Assembly (NCBI GenBank): GCA_030550275.1
Contig: JAUQPR010000003.1
Location: 1 to 64,000 of the forward strand
From: Bacteroidota bacterium
GTDB lineage: Bacteria; Bacteroidota; Ignavibacteria; Kapaibacteriales; HRBIN21
Direction: 5' to 3'
Length of the DNA: 64,000 nucleotides
The notes beneath the pieces were generated by a model, which saw only the letters and a program-made list of their open reading frames with translations, made no database searches and had not been told where the DNA came from. How positions within the stretch are numbered: the first letter of the stretch is position 1; the number at the start of each line of letters is the position of its first letter. Position numbers and translations under genes: made by a program. Below are positions 17,751 through 26,773 of this stretch, piece after piece.

Positions 17751-17758
17751 CAAATTTA
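17751..17758 (-). promoter_or_regulatory. -7 element (TAAATTTG) before the hydroxylase-nuoC-pdhB run
   Basis: TAAATTTG on the minus strand, 33 bases before the hydroxylase ATG, between it and the stop of the S9 peptidase (17774). Confidence 0.6.
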
Positions 17759-17773
17759 CCTTGCCCTGCCCTT

Positions 17774-19648
17774 CTACGCACTGAGCCGTTGGAGGTCGGC
17801 GAAGACCCCCGGACCCAAGTGGCGCTCCAGGAAGCGCTCCATCGCCTCGTAGAATTCGAACCGGTGCTCCTCGTTTCGGAAGCCGTGCCCTTCGTCCTCT
17901 TTGACGATGTACTCCACGGGCACGCCCCGCTGCCGGAGCGCCTCTACGATCTGGTTGGATTCGTTGATGTTGACGCGCGGATCGCGCGCTCCTTGCGCTA
18001 CCAAGAGCGGAGCTCGGATTCGGTCGGCATGGAACACTGGGGAGACCTCCCGTAAGTAGTCCGCTTCGGTCTCCGGATTGCCCACCATCTCGTAGAGCAT
18101 TGGGCGGAAGGGCTCCCAGTAGGGCGGGATGGTCTGCATGAAGGTGAGCAGGTTGGACACCCCCACGAAATCGATGCCGCACGCGTAGAGCTCGGGCGTG
18201 AACGCAAGCCCTGCCAGCACGGCATATCCTCCGTAGCTGCCACCGTAGATGGCTATGCGGCGCGGATCGGCGATGCCCTGTTCGATGAGCCAGCGCACGC
18301 CGTCGGTGATATCGTCCTGCATTGCCCGCCCCCATTGCTTGAAGGAGGCTTCCCAGAAGGCTCGCCCGTAGCCGGTGGAGCCACGGAAGTTCATCTGCAG
18401 CACAGCATATCCTCGGTTCGCCAGGAACTGCACGACCGGATTGAATCCCCACACATCGCGCACCCACGGTCCGCCGTGCGGATGCACCACGACGGGCAAG
18501 TTCCGCGGCTCCACACCCACTGGCAGCGTCAGGTAGCCGTGGATGGTCCACCCGTCGCGTGCCCGGTATTGGATCGGCTGCATCGGTGCCATCCATTCCT
18601 GCGGCAGCCAGGGGCTGAGCTCGGCGAGCTTCTCCAGCTCATCGCGCTCCACATCGTAGAGCCAATAGGCACCGAGCGAACGATCGCTGAAGGTTCGGAT
18701 GACAACCCAGCGCTCGTCGAGCGTTGCCGAAACCGGCACGATCTCATCGTTGCCCAGCCGCTGCTGCAGCCGCTCAAACCACGAAGCGGTGAGCTCGTCC
18801 AGAAAGGCGTATTCGCGCCTCCAGGTAATAAACCGCACCCACGTCAAGCAGCGGCGCCGCCGCGAATACCCCACCGCCTCCACATCCACCTCCGGATGCT
18901 CGAACACCACCGTCTCCTCAGCCGTCGCGGGGTCCAGAAGCACCAGCGCCAACTTATCCCGTCCTCGATTGGAGAGCGCGTAGAGCCGCTCGCCATCGAA
19001 GCTGAACAAGCGCGGCTCCACCGTTGTGCGGAAATCCACGGTGAGCACCTTCCGGAAGGTCTCGGCGCTGCTGGAGCGCACCAACAAGCTCGTCAAGGTC
19101 CCCTCCTGCGCCACTGCTGCCCGGACCTCACCGGAGTGGTCGGTGAGCCAGGAGACCACCGTCCCCGGGTTCTGCACCACGGGCTCATACCGTCCGCTCG
19201 ACAGCTCCAGCCGGTAGACATCGAAGCAGCGGGGGTCGCGCTCATTGGTCAAGATCAGCGCCGTATCGGGCTGCTCCTCCAGTGGATCCAGGATGCCCGC
19301 CCGGACTCCCTCAGGCGTAATCCAGCGTGGGGGCTCCTGGCGGCGAAGGTCTACAAGTGCCAGCCGGAAGTTCTCATCCCCTCCCGTGTCGCGCAGGTAT
19401 ACGAGCGTGTGCTCGTTCACCCAAGCGTAGGCGTGGATATCGCGCTCAGTCTCCGCCGTCACGCGCCACTCCTCGCCCATGTGGCGATCGCGCACGAAGA
19501 GGTTCATCCGCTGCTCAAACGGTGCAAGCCACGCCAAGTAGCGCCCCTGCGGGGAGATCGTATACGCTGCGCGCTCTGGGTTGCGGAAGAAGTCACGCAA
19601 CGGGATCCGTGGCGGTATCTGCCGCGATGCCTTATCGTTCTGCGCCAT
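17774..19648 (-). CDS. Prolyl-oligopeptidase-family (S9) serine peptidase
   Basis: A 624-residue protein: an N-terminal beta-propeller (about 25-370) followed by an alpha/beta-hydrolase domain. Triad: Ser in GGSYGGYAVL (about 469), Asp in GARDPRVNINE (about 556), His in DEGHGF (about 586). HPHGGPW forms the oxyanion region. No signal peptide is seen, so it is probably cytoplasmic and cleaves short peptides. ATG 19648 is preferred: AGGAG is six bases upstream. It overlaps the end of the haem-binding gene by 17 bases. Confidence 0.92.
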   Translation of the reverse strand: MAQNDKASRQIPPRIPLRDFFRNPERAAYTISPQGRYLAWLAPFEQRMNLFVRDRHMGEEWRVTAETERDIHAYAWVNEHTLVYLRDTGGDENFRLALVDLRRQEPPRWITPEGVRAGILDPLEEQPDTALILTNERDPRCFDVYRLELSSGRYEPVVQNPGTVVSWLTDHSGEVRAAVAQEGTLTSLLVRSSSAETFRKVLTVDFRTTVEPRLFSFDGERLYALSNRGRDKLALVLLDPATAEETVVFEHPEVDVEAVGYSRRRRCLTWVRFITWRREYAFLDELTASWFERLQQRLGNDEIVPVSATLDERWVVIRTFSDRSLGAYWLYDVERDELEKLAELSPWLPQEWMAPMQPIQYRARDGWTIHGYLTLPVGVEPRNLPVVVHPHGGPWVRDVWGFNPVVQFLANRGYAVLQMNFRGSTGYGRAFWEASFKQWGRAMQDDITDGVRWLIEQGIADPRRIAIYGGSYGGYAVLAGLAFTPELYACGIDFVGVSNLLTFMQTIPPYWEPFRPMLYEMVGNPETEADYLREVSPVFHADRIRAPLLVAQGARDPRVNINESNQIVEALRQRGVPVEYIVKEDEGHGFRNEEHRFEFYEAMERFLERHLGPGVFADLQRLSA

Positions 19649-20090
19649 GGTGCTCTCCTGAGGATTCTCCATGCCCAAAGGTCCGCTCCAATCCGCGCAG
19701 GAGCTGCTCGCGCTCCTGCGGTGCCAGCCGCGCCTCCGGATGCGCCCATCGGTACAGCCTCGGAGGCATGCGTCCCTCGCGGTACTCCTCCGCGGCTTCC
19801 TTGGCGTCCTTCTGGGGACGATGCCATTCGGAGACGTTGAAATGCTGCCGTCCCTCGGCAACATCATGGGCAATGAGCCACGACGCCGGCGCAACCCAGG
19901 CGTACCAGGGGTAGCGCGTCTGATTGCTGTGGCAATCCCCACACACACGGAAGAAGAGCTCCCGGGTGCGTGGGCTATCCCACGGAGGCTCCTGCACGAC
20001 CGGCGGGTTCGAGAGATCGCGTCCGTAGGGAATGAGCTGGAGCACCACGAACACCGCCCCCAGCACCAGCGCTATGCGCTTCCACTGCAT
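19632..20090 (-). CDS. Membrane-anchored haem-binding domain protein
   Basis: A 152-residue protein with an N-terminal hydrophobic anchor (RIALVLGAVFVVLQLIPYG) and a single c-type haem motif CGDCH at residues 50-54, followed by SNQTRYPWYAWVAPASWLIAHDV, the pattern of the Haem_bd family found in Bacteroidota. It should face the periplasm. The role may be electron transfer or sensing. It overlaps the S9 peptidase gene, so the two are co-expressed, but a shared function is not evident. Confidence 0.85.
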   Translation of the reverse strand: MQWKRIALVLGAVFVVLQLIPYGRDLSNPPVVQEPPWDSPRTRELFFRVCGDCHSNQTRYPWYAWVAPASWLIAHDVAEGRQHFNVSEWHRPQKDAKEAAEEYREGRMPPRLYRWAHPEARLAPQEREQLLRGLERTFGHGESSGEHHGAER

Positions 20091-20233
20091 CTGCGTTGGC
20101 TGTGGTACACCAACAGTGGTGGGCGCACAGACGAAGAAGTCCTCGGCGGTGTTTTTCGGCAGCGCCAGCGGAGCACGAGCGGCAAAAGCTCATTCGTCGG
20201 TAGCAGCGCTGCGGTGTCTGCAACAGGAGTGCC
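20091..20233. other. Divergent intergenic region
   Basis: About 140 bases between the haem-binding gene (minus) and mtaB (plus). It must hold promoters for both directions, but I see no TAnnTTTG match or other clear element apart from the mtaB ribosome binding site (CAGGAG). Confidence 0.5.
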
Positions 20234-21583
20234 ATGACGCGAATCGCCTTCTACACGCTGGGCTGCAAGCTCAACTATGCCGAAAGCTCCGCTCTCCAGG
20301 AGCTGTTCAGCCAGGCGGGGTATACGGTGGTGCCCTTCGGTACTCCCGCCGACGTGGTCATCATCAACACCTGTACCGTCACGGAGACCGCTGATGCAGA
20401 GTGCCGCAAGATCATCCGGCGAGCGCTGCGGAGCTCTCCGGGGGCATTCGTCGCCGTGACCGGATGCTATGCGCAGCGGGCACCGGAGGAGATCGCTGCA
20501 ATCCCTGGAGTATCGGCGATCTTCGGCAACCAGGAGAAGGCTCGAATCGTGGAGCTGGTCGAACAGCTCCGCCGGCAACCCGCAACGGCTCCGCACGTGT
20601 TGGTCTCGCCCTTCCACGCCCCCTGCTTCAATCCGGCGCGCTCGGCAGACCAGGACAGTCGGACGCGCGCATTCCTCAAAATCCAAGACGGTTGCAGCTA
20701 CCGCTGTAGCTTCTGCACGATTCCCGCCGTGCGCGGTCCCAGCCGCAGCCTCCCCTTTGAAGAGCTACCCCGCCACCTGCGAGCACTCGAGGCTGCCGGA
20801 TACCGCGAAGTTGTGCTCACGGGCATCAACCTGGGCGACTACCGCTCCCCAACGGGCGAGCGCCTTGTGGATGTGCTCGCACTCATTGAACGGCTGCAGC
20901 CGCGCTTTCGGGTTCGCCTCTCCTCAATCGAGCCCAACCTGCTCAGCGAGGAGCTCATCCGCCTTGTGGCGCGCTCCTCGGTCATCTGCCCGCATTTCCA
21001 TGTCCCGCTGCAGAGCGGCTCTCCGGCAATTCTGCGTCGCATGCGCCGGCGCTATACCGTCGAGCTGTACCGGCAGCGGATTCTGCTGCTCAAGGAGTAT
21101 ATGCCCGATTGCGCTATCGGCACCGACGTGCTGACGGGCTTCCCCGGCGAAACCGAAGAGCACTTCGCCGAAACGTACCAGCTCCTGGAATCGTTGCCCA
21201 TCTCGTACATCCACGCCTTCACCTACTCCGAGCGGGAGGGAACCCCTGCAGCGAGCATGCCGGAGGTGGTCCCGCCTCCGGTGCGGAAAGCCCGCACGAA
21301 TCGCCTGCGCGCACTCTCCGAACGCAAGCGCACCGAGTTCTACCGCTCCCAACTCTCCACGGTGCGCACCCTCATTCCGGAGCAGTACGATGCGGAGCGG
21401 TCCCGATGGACGGGATGGACCGAAAACTACGTGCGCGTGAGCATCCCGGGCGGACCTGAGCTTGGACACGAGCCGCTCCGCGTGCGGCTCTACGCGCTCG
21501 ATGGCGCCACAGTTCTGGGCATTCCGCTCGACCAGACCCCTGCGTACCTGCCGCTGGTCGGCTCCGTTGACGAGGCAGCGTAG
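20234..21583 (+). CDS. mtaB: tRNA t6A37 methylthiotransferase MtaB
   Basis: A 449-residue radical-SAM enzyme that adds a methylthio group to t6A37 in tRNAs reading ANN codons. The N-terminal UPF0004 domain holds Cys11, Cys47 and Cys78 for one iron-sulfur cluster; the radical-SAM cluster is Cys154, Cys158, Cys161 (GCSYRCSFC). TLGCKLNYAES and FPGETEEHF are typical of MtaB rather than MiaB. CAGGAG precedes the ATG. It heads a six-gene plus-strand run to 25576. Confidence 0.93.
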   Translation: MTRIAFYTLGCKLNYAESSALQELFSQAGYTVVPFGTPADVVIINTCTVTETADAECRKIIRRALRSSPGAFVAVTGCYAQRAPEEIAAIPGVSAIFGNQEKARIVELVEQLRRQPATAPHVLVSPFHAPCFNPARSADQDSRTRAFLKIQDGCSYRCSFCTIPAVRGPSRSLPFEELPRHLRALEAAGYREVVLTGINLGDYRSPTGERLVDVLALIERLQPRFRVRLSSIEPNLLSEELIRLVARSSVICPHFHVPLQSGSPAILRRMRRRYTVELYRQRILLLKEYMPDCAIGTDVLTGFPGETEEHFAETYQLLESLPISYIHAFTYSEREGTPAASMPEVVPPPVRKARTNRLRALSERKRTEFYRSQLSTVRTLIPEQYDAERSRWTGWTENYVRVSIPGGPELGHEPLRVRLYALDGATVLGIPLDQTPAYLPLVGSVDEAA

Positions 21584-22195
21584 ATGCTGCTGCGGACCCT
21601 GCCCCTCCTTGTGCTTCTGAGCGCTGGCTGCAGCATTCCGACCGTTCCGTGCTCCTCGCCGCTCCGTCCGTACGACTCCTTCAGCGTAGGAGGCTACACC
21701 GTGCGGGTCTACGAAGCGCTCGATTCGCTGTGCTTCCATTCGAGCCGATACTTCCCCGCGTTTCTCTTCGTGGCAACGGGCAAGCGCACGCGGTTGTATG
21801 TGGCAGCTTGGCAGGAGTTTCTGGCGCGCTTTCCGGGTCCGCTCCGCCCTGCTCAGAAGGAGCTGCTGCGCGCCTCTCCGGCACGCTGGCACGACAGCGT
21901 AGTTCAATGGCGCATTCCGCTCTACAGCGGCGAGGTATCGGACCTGCAGTACGTGACTCCAATCCGCACCGCCTATTGGTCGGTCGAGCGCTACCACGGC
22001 AGCGGAGATGGCGAGGAGCTGGGCATTGCCGCGCTGCAATCCGTGCCGCAGACGACCCCCTGGGATTGGCGCAGCCGCCCTCCACAGTTTTGGCAGCAAC
22101 TACGGCAGCAGTCATCCGCGGTGTACGCTGAGCTGAAGCGCTTGGTTGTGCGCGATCTCGAGCGCGATGGGTCAGACGCTGCTCCTGCTCCTTGA
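21584..22195 (+). CDS. Predicted lipoprotein of unknown function
   Basis: A 203-residue protein that starts directly after the mtaB stop. It has a lipoprotein signal (LLVLLSAGC, lipid-modified Cys about 16), so lies in the inner or outer membrane. The rest is a mixed alpha/beta protein rich in Trp, Tyr and Arg, with no motif that I recognise. It overlaps truA by 29 bases, so is co-transcribed with it. Confidence 0.75.
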   Translation: MLLRTLPLLVLLSAGCSIPTVPCSSPLRPYDSFSVGGYTVRVYEALDSLCFHSSRYFPAFLFVATGKRTRLYVAAWQEFLARFPGPLRPAQKELLRASPARWHDSVVQWRIPLYSGEVSDLQYVTPIRTAYWSVERYHGSGDGEELGIAALQSVPQTTPWDWRSRPPQFWQQLRQQSSAVYAELKRLVVRDLERDGSDAAPAP

Positions 22196-22937
22196 ATACG
22201 ACGGGACTCGCTACGCGGGGTGGCAACGCCAGCCCCAAGCGCTCACGGTACAGGAGGTGCTCGAGCATGCGCTCCGGGAGCTTGCCGGAGAGCGCCTGCA
22301 CGCCGTTGCTGCAGGGCGCACAGATGCCGGAGTGCACGCGCGCGGGCAGGTCGTGCACGTGCGCTTGCCCCACCCCTGGAGGATTCCCCAGGAGCGCACG
22401 CCCAAGGCGCTCAACAGCCTGCTACCGGAGGACGTTCGGGTAATCCGGGCGCAGCTTACCGACCAGCCCATCCACGCCCGCTACAGCGCCCGTGCGCGCT
22501 GGTACTCCTACACGCTCAGCCGACGCCCCTCGGTCTTCGAACGCTTCTTCTGCTGGTACGTGCCCTATCCCTTCGAGCCGGAGCTGTTGGAAGCTGCCGC
22601 CACAATATGGCTGGGCGAGCACGATTTTACGACCTTCTCCCGCCACCATCCCGAAACGCGCTCCTACGTCTGCAGGGTCTACCACGCCCAATGGGAGCAG
22701 TTGGACGAGCACCGCTGGCGCTTCCACATCTGCGCAAATCGCTTCGTCTATGGCATGGTGCGAGCGCTCGTGGGCGCGATGCTCCAGGTTGCCCGCAGGC
22801 GGCGAACACTGCAGGAGCTGCTCGAAGCACTCCAGGCACGTGACCGACGTCGCGCGGCTCCCCTGGCACCTCCGCACGGGCTGGTGCTGGAGCGGGTAGA
22901 GTACCCTCCGGAACTGCATGTCCAACTGTGGCAATGA
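22167..22937 (+). CDS. truA: tRNA pseudouridine(38-40) synthase
   Basis: A 256-residue enzyme that converts U38-U40 of tRNA anticodon arms to pseudouridine. The catalytic Asp53 is in GRTDAGVHA. LEYDGTRYAGWQRQ at the start and HDFTTFSR are family marks. ATG 22167 (MGQTLLLLLEYDG) is chosen over an upstream codon because it fits the N-terminal strand. It overlaps the lipoprotein gene and is followed after seven bases by the M48 gene. Confidence 0.95.
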   Translation: MGQTLLLLLEYDGTRYAGWQRQPQALTVQEVLEHALRELAGERLHAVAAGRTDAGVHARGQVVHVRLPHPWRIPQERTPKALNSLLPEDVRVIRAQLTDQPIHARYSARARWYSYTLSRRPSVFERFFCWYVPYPFEPELLEAAATIWLGEHDFTTFSRHHPETRSYVCRVYHAQWEQLDEHRWRFHICANRFVYGMVRALVGAMLQVARRRRTLQELLEALQARDRRRAAPLAPPHGLVLERVEYPPELHVQLWQ

Positions 22938-22944
22938 GGCTCCC

Positions 22945-23739
22945 ATGCGGCTCCTCCGCATTCTTCCGCTGTACGGGCTGCTGGTGGTGGGATGTAGCAA
23001 CCTCAACGTCTTCCCCGTCTCTGAGGATGCCCGATTGGGCGCGGAGCTGGACCAGCAGATCCGCAGCAACCCGCGCGAGTACCCCATCCTCCAGAACGAG
23101 CCCGCCCGGCAGTACGTCCAAGGCATCGTTGACCAGATCCTCCGTTCGCCCGAGATCCGCTACCGCGGGCGCTTTGCCTACCGAGTCACCCTCCTACACG
23201 ATGACCGCACGATCAACGCCTTCTGCACTCCCGGGGGCTACATCTACGTGTACACGGGGCTGCTGAAATTCCTGGACAACGAAGCTACCCTGGCTGCGGT
23301 GCTGGCTCACGAAATCGCCCATGCCGAACGCCGGCACGCCACCGAGCGGATGACGAAGGCGCTCGGCGCCCAACTCCTCATGGAGATCGTGCTGGGACGC
23401 CGCCCAGAGCGCTCCGCCGAACTCGCCGCCAACCTGTTTGCCGGACTGGCGCTCCTTGCCAACAGCCGCTCCGACGAAGCCGAAGCCGACCAATACTCCT
23501 TCCGCTATCTGCAGAGCACCCCTTGGTACCCCGGAGCGCTCCTGTTCTTCTTCGAGAAGCTCTCGCAACAGCGCGCAAGCCGCCTTCCAGCACTGGATCG
23601 GCTGCTTTCGACCCATCCACTGCCGGAGGACCGAATCGCCGCGATGAAACGGCTCATCGAGCAGGCGAAGCTGCCCAAGCCAACCGAGGCAACGCTGCGC
23701 TCCGCTGCGTACCAGCGCTTCCTGGCACAGCTTCCTTGA
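22945..23739 (+). CDS. M48-family metallopeptidase lipoprotein (BepA/LoiP-like)
   Basis: A 264-residue lipoprotein (lipobox LVVGC, Cys17) with the zinc motif HEIAH (122-126) and distal ligand region SDEAEADQYSF. It is periplasmic, probably in outer-membrane protein quality control like BepA/LoiP. INAFCTPGGYIYVYTGLL is the usual strand before the active helix. There is no long TPR tail as in BepA. ATG at 22945; the frame extends upstream but the lipoprotein signal fixes the start. Confidence 0.9.
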   Translation: MRLLRILPLYGLLVVGCSNLNVFPVSEDARLGAELDQQIRSNPREYPILQNEPARQYVQGIVDQILRSPEIRYRGRFAYRVTLLHDDRTINAFCTPGGYIYVYTGLLKFLDNEATLAAVLAHEIAHAERRHATERMTKALGAQLLMEIVLGRRPERSAELAANLFAGLALLANSRSDEAEADQYSFRYLQSTPWYPGALLFFFEKLSQQRASRLPALDRLLSTHPLPEDRIAAMKRLIEQAKLPKPTEATLRSAAYQRFLAQLP

Positions 23740-23744
23740 GCCCG

Positions 23745-24560
23745 ATGGATGCTGCCCAACGCTTACGACTGTGCCAGGAGCGGCTCGGAACACGCCTCTG
23801 TGTGGGGCTTGATCCCGATCCCGCCTCCCTGCCCACCCCACTGCGGAATGAGCCGAAGCCCTGGCACCGCTTTCTGCGCGAGATCATCTCCGCTACCGCG
23901 CCCTTCGCCTGCGCTTACAAGCTCAACTTAGCGTTCTACCAGCAGTTTGGCGCGGAGGGATGGGAACTGCTGGAGTACGTCCGCAGCCTCCTGCCGGATA
24001 CGGTTGTGTGCATCGGGGACGGGAAGTTCGCCGATGTGCCCCATACCTCCGGCGTCTACGCCCGCACGTACTTTGACCGGCTCGGGATGGATGCGCTCAC
24101 GCTCTCGCCCTATCTCGGGCGCGATGCCCTCGAGCCCTTCCTGGAGCGCTCGGACAAGCTGCTGTTCCTGCTTGTCCGCACCTCCAACCCCGGTGCCGGC
24201 GAATTCCAACTGCTCCCCACAGCCTCAGGCGTCCCGCTCTACCTCCACATCACCATGCAAGCGCTGCAGTGGGAGCGTCAGGCACAGTTGGGATTCGTCG
24301 TCGGTGCTTCAGCGCCCCAAGAGCTTGCCGAACTCCGCCGCATCGCACCTGGAGAGTGGGTGCTCGTGCCTGGCATTGGCGCCCAAGGAGGCAATCCTGC
24401 CGATGTGCTCGCCGCCAACGGCGATGCCCCACTCCTGGTGACGGTCGGACGGGCTATTCTGTACGCCTCCACCGGCACCGATTTTGCTGAAGCTGCCCAC
24501 CGAAGCGCCTACGCCTACGCTCAGCAGGTAGGGTTTCCCACCCGTCATCCGATGCCATGA
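23745..24560 (+). CDS. pyrF: Orotidine 5'-phosphate decarboxylase (type 2)
   Basis: A 271-residue enzyme for the last step of UMP synthesis. It is the longer subfamily 2: LCVGLDPDPASLP at the start, CAYKLNLAFYQQFG, and the catalytic Lys/Asp cluster DGKFADVPHTS. The end GRAILYASTGTDFAEAA binds phosphate. ATG 23745 lies five bases after the M48 stop. The stop overlaps the DUF2851 start (ATGA). Other pyr genes are not near. Confidence 0.93.
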   Translation: MDAAQRLRLCQERLGTRLCVGLDPDPASLPTPLRNEPKPWHRFLREIISATAPFACAYKLNLAFYQQFGAEGWELLEYVRSLLPDTVVCIGDGKFADVPHTSGVYARTYFDRLGMDALTLSPYLGRDALEPFLERSDKLLFLLVRTSNPGAGEFQLLPTASGVPLYLHITMQALQWERQAQLGFVVGASAPQELAELRRIAPGEWVLVPGIGAQGGNPADVLAANGDAPLLVTVGRAILYASTGTDFAEAAHRSAYAYAQQVGFPTRHPMP

Positions 24561-25576
24561 GCACACTCCCTGAGACATTGCCCGAACGGCAGTTGCAACG
24601 GCTCGTCTGGAAGCTGCTCTCCGACCCTGCCCGCGTCTGGCACACCGCAAGTGGGAAACGGCTGCAGATCCTGGCACCCGGAGAGCTCAACGTCCACGAA
24701 GGACCGGACTTCCTGGATATGGTCCTGCTGCTGGATGGAGCAATCCTTGTCGGCGATGGGGAATTCCACCGCTCCGCCGCTGAATGGAGGCTCCACGGTC
24801 ACGCCCGCGACCCGCACTACCGGCGCGTGCTCCTGCACATCGTGCTGGAGTACGACCCCACTGAGCCTGCTCCCGACGCACCTCAGGAGTTGCTGCAGAT
24901 ACCCGTGGCGGAGCTGCACCAGTATGCCCAGCAATCCGAACTTGCCCCGACGGCACCGGTATGCTCCGTCCAAGATCTGCAGTACTTCGCGCTAATCCGG
25001 CTGTTGCGGCACACTGCTCACGCACGGCACTGTGCGCAGGCTCATGGGTTCGAAGCCGGCTTTCTGGTGTTTGTGGCGGACTTCCTCCAACGCTATGCTC
25101 AGAAGCGGCGCCGTCCAGTGCACTCCGATGCCCAGCTCCAGGCACTGCTTGCAGCACTGCCTGGCTCGGCGCTGGTGCGATTCGTCCTGCGTTTCGGCGC
25201 CGACCCCTCCAGTGTCCTTCCGCTGGCGTTGCACTTACAGGAGCTGCTGCGGGTACGCATTGGCGGCGAGGGAAGGCAACTGCGGCAGGAGATCGTGCTC
25301 AACTGCGTCCTGCCCTACCTTCTGGCACATGCAGCACCGCAGCATCGGGTTGAGCTGCTTGCCTGGTACTGGTCCGTTCCCGCGCGGACGCCGTACGGGA
25401 TTTTGCGCCGCCGCTTCCCCGAGCTGCCACAGCACTACATGTGGCAGCAGCAGGGGATGCTGGAGTTCCTGCGCCAGGGTGGAAGTAGCCTGCTCTGCCG
25501 CGAGCTCCTGGAGAGCTACCGCTTTGGCGATGTACTGGAATTCTACCGCACCGCTGAACTTCTGCTCTCACGCTGA
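24557..25576 (+). CDS. DUF2851 family protein
   Basis: A 339-residue protein with the DUF2851 pattern: GELNVHEGPDFLDMVLLLDGAILVGDGEFH, then WRLHGHARDPHYRRVLLHIVLEYD. The family is common in Bacteroidota and Chlorobiota and its function is not established. The Asp/Glu/His cluster in the N-terminal third recalls a nuclease-type fold, but that is speculation. Its 3' end overlaps the convergent glycosyltransferase by nine bases. Confidence 0.88.
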   Translation: MSTLPETLPERQLQRLVWKLLSDPARVWHTASGKRLQILAPGELNVHEGPDFLDMVLLLDGAILVGDGEFHRSAAEWRLHGHARDPHYRRVLLHIVLEYDPTEPAPDAPQELLQIPVAELHQYAQQSELAPTAPVCSVQDLQYFALIRLLRHTAHARHCAQAHGFEAGFLVFVADFLQRYAQKRRRPVHSDAQLQALLAALPGSALVRFVLRFGADPSSVLPLALHLQELLRVRIGGEGRQLRQEIVLNCVLPYLLAHAAPQHRVELLAWYWSVPARTPYGILRRRFPELPQHYMWQQQGMLEFLRQGGSSLLCRELLESYRFGDVLEFYRTAELLLSR

Positions 25577-26548
25577 GCAGTAGCGCTCCAACTGCTGCCG
25601 GAAGTGCTGGAGCTGCTGGTAGTCAATGTAAGGGCACTGCTCCAGCAGCGGATGGCTCAGCGCTTGAAGGGCTTCCTGGAGCCGATTCTGCTGGAGTAGT
25701 GCCGCCGCACGCACGAATAGGCGCATCCCTTCGAGTTCGGCTTCTGCAAAGGGGGCCTGGAGCACTTGCAGCACCTCCTCCACGCGCCCCAGCGAGAGAG
25801 CGGCTTGCGCCAACCGCAGCCGAGCCCACAACTGCTGCTCCGGAGACAGTTGCGGATGTCCCAGCACACGAGTCAGCAGCGCGTATGCTGCCTCTGCATT
25901 GCCTGCAGCGAACTCCGCCAGCCCCAACTGGTACTGCAGCCAGGCATCCTCAGGGGCATGCTGCAGCTCTGCACGGAGCAGCTCGGCATTGCGCTGCCCC
26001 TTCTGCCGCACCAGCTCTCCGCTGTAGCCGTAGTGCCAGATGCAGATGTCCAGGGGAAGAATCCGCCAGCCCCGCTCCTCCAGCGCTGGTCGGATCTGCT
26101 CGTGCACGCGCCCACGGTAGCGGATTCCTTCAGCATACCGGAAGAGGCGCACCGCCCGATGGGACTGGATCCACGGCGTCCGCTGCTCAGGTCCCGGCAC
26201 ACTCCGGATGAGGAGCTCGATTCCCCCGAGGTCCTCCACCTGCGCGAGCACCTCCGCGTGCGCACGGAAGGAGGGTTCGTCCAGTTCTTCGTCGCTATCG
26301 AGCATGAGAACCCAGGGCATTCGCACGTAGCGAAGGGCTTCATTCCGGGCAGCAGCAAAATCCTCCTCCCAGCGCGCAAAGTACACCTCTGCCCCAAGCC
26401 GCAGGCAGCGGCTTGGGGTATCATCCTGCGAGCCGGTATCCAGCACGACGATTTGCCGGGCAATGGGGAGGACGGAAGCGATCGCCCGTTCGATTGTGGC
26501 TGCACTATCGCGCGCTAACAAAACAGCAGCGATGGGGAAATCTCCCAT
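25568..26548 (-). CDS. Glycosyltransferase family 2 with TPR-like C-terminus
   Basis: A 326-residue protein. The N-terminal 220 residues are a GT-A fold: AAVLLARDSAATIERAIASVL, IVVLDTGSQDDT and the metal-binding DSDEE (MLDSDEELD). The C-terminal part is a series of Leu/Ala helices (AWLQYQLGLAEFAAGN, LRLAQAALSLGRVEEVLQ) like TPR units. The acceptor is unknown. ATG 26548 rather than the TTG at 26554. It follows rpsU by 12 bases. Confidence 0.87.
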   Translation of the reverse strand: MGDFPIAAVLLARDSAATIERAIASVLPIARQIVVLDTGSQDDTPSRCLRLGAEVYFARWEEDFAAARNEALRYVRMPWVLMLDSDEELDEPSFRAHAEVLAQVEDLGGIELLIRSVPGPEQRTPWIQSHRAVRLFRYAEGIRYRGRVHEQIRPALEERGWRILPLDICIWHYGYSGELVRQKGQRNAELLRAELQHAPEDAWLQYQLGLAEFAAGNAEAAYALLTRVLGHPQLSPEQQLWARLRLAQAALSLGRVEEVLQVLQAPFAEAELEGMRLFVRAAALLQQNRLQEALQALSHPLLEQCPYIDYQQLQHFRQQLERYCSA

Positions 26549-26560
26549 CGGCAAGTGGGC

Positions 26561-26758
26561 TTATTCCTCTTCGGCAGCAGCGCGCCGCTGGCGCCGCATC
26601 GCCCGGATCATCTCCAGGCGACGCTCCTCCGAGGGCTTCAGGTACACCGTGTGCCGACGGTACTCCCGCAATACCTTGCTGCGCTCGTACTTCTTCTTGA
26701 AGCGCCGCAGCGCGCGATCGATGGATTCGTTGGGTTGTACGATGATTCCAACCGGCAT
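26561..26758 (-). CDS. rpsU: 30S ribosomal protein S21
   Basis: A 65-residue basic protein starting MPVGIIVQPNESIDRALRRFKKKYE and ending in a Arg-rich tail. It fits bS21, which sits near the anti-Shine-Dalgarno end of 16S rRNA and assists initiation. A strong AAGGAAGGAAC ribosome site precedes the ATG. It lies between a small basic protein and a glycosyltransferase in one run. Confidence 0.96.
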   Translation of the reverse strand: MPVGIIVQPNESIDRALRRFKKKYERSKVLREYRRHTVYLKPSEERRLEMIRAMRRQRRAAAEEE

Positions 26759-26773
26759 GAAGTTCCTTCCTTT

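Noticed and set aside
17718-18596. Upstream extension of the fatty-acid hydroxylase frame
   Set aside because: It is antiphase to the S9 peptidase catalytic domain and carries no family likeness.
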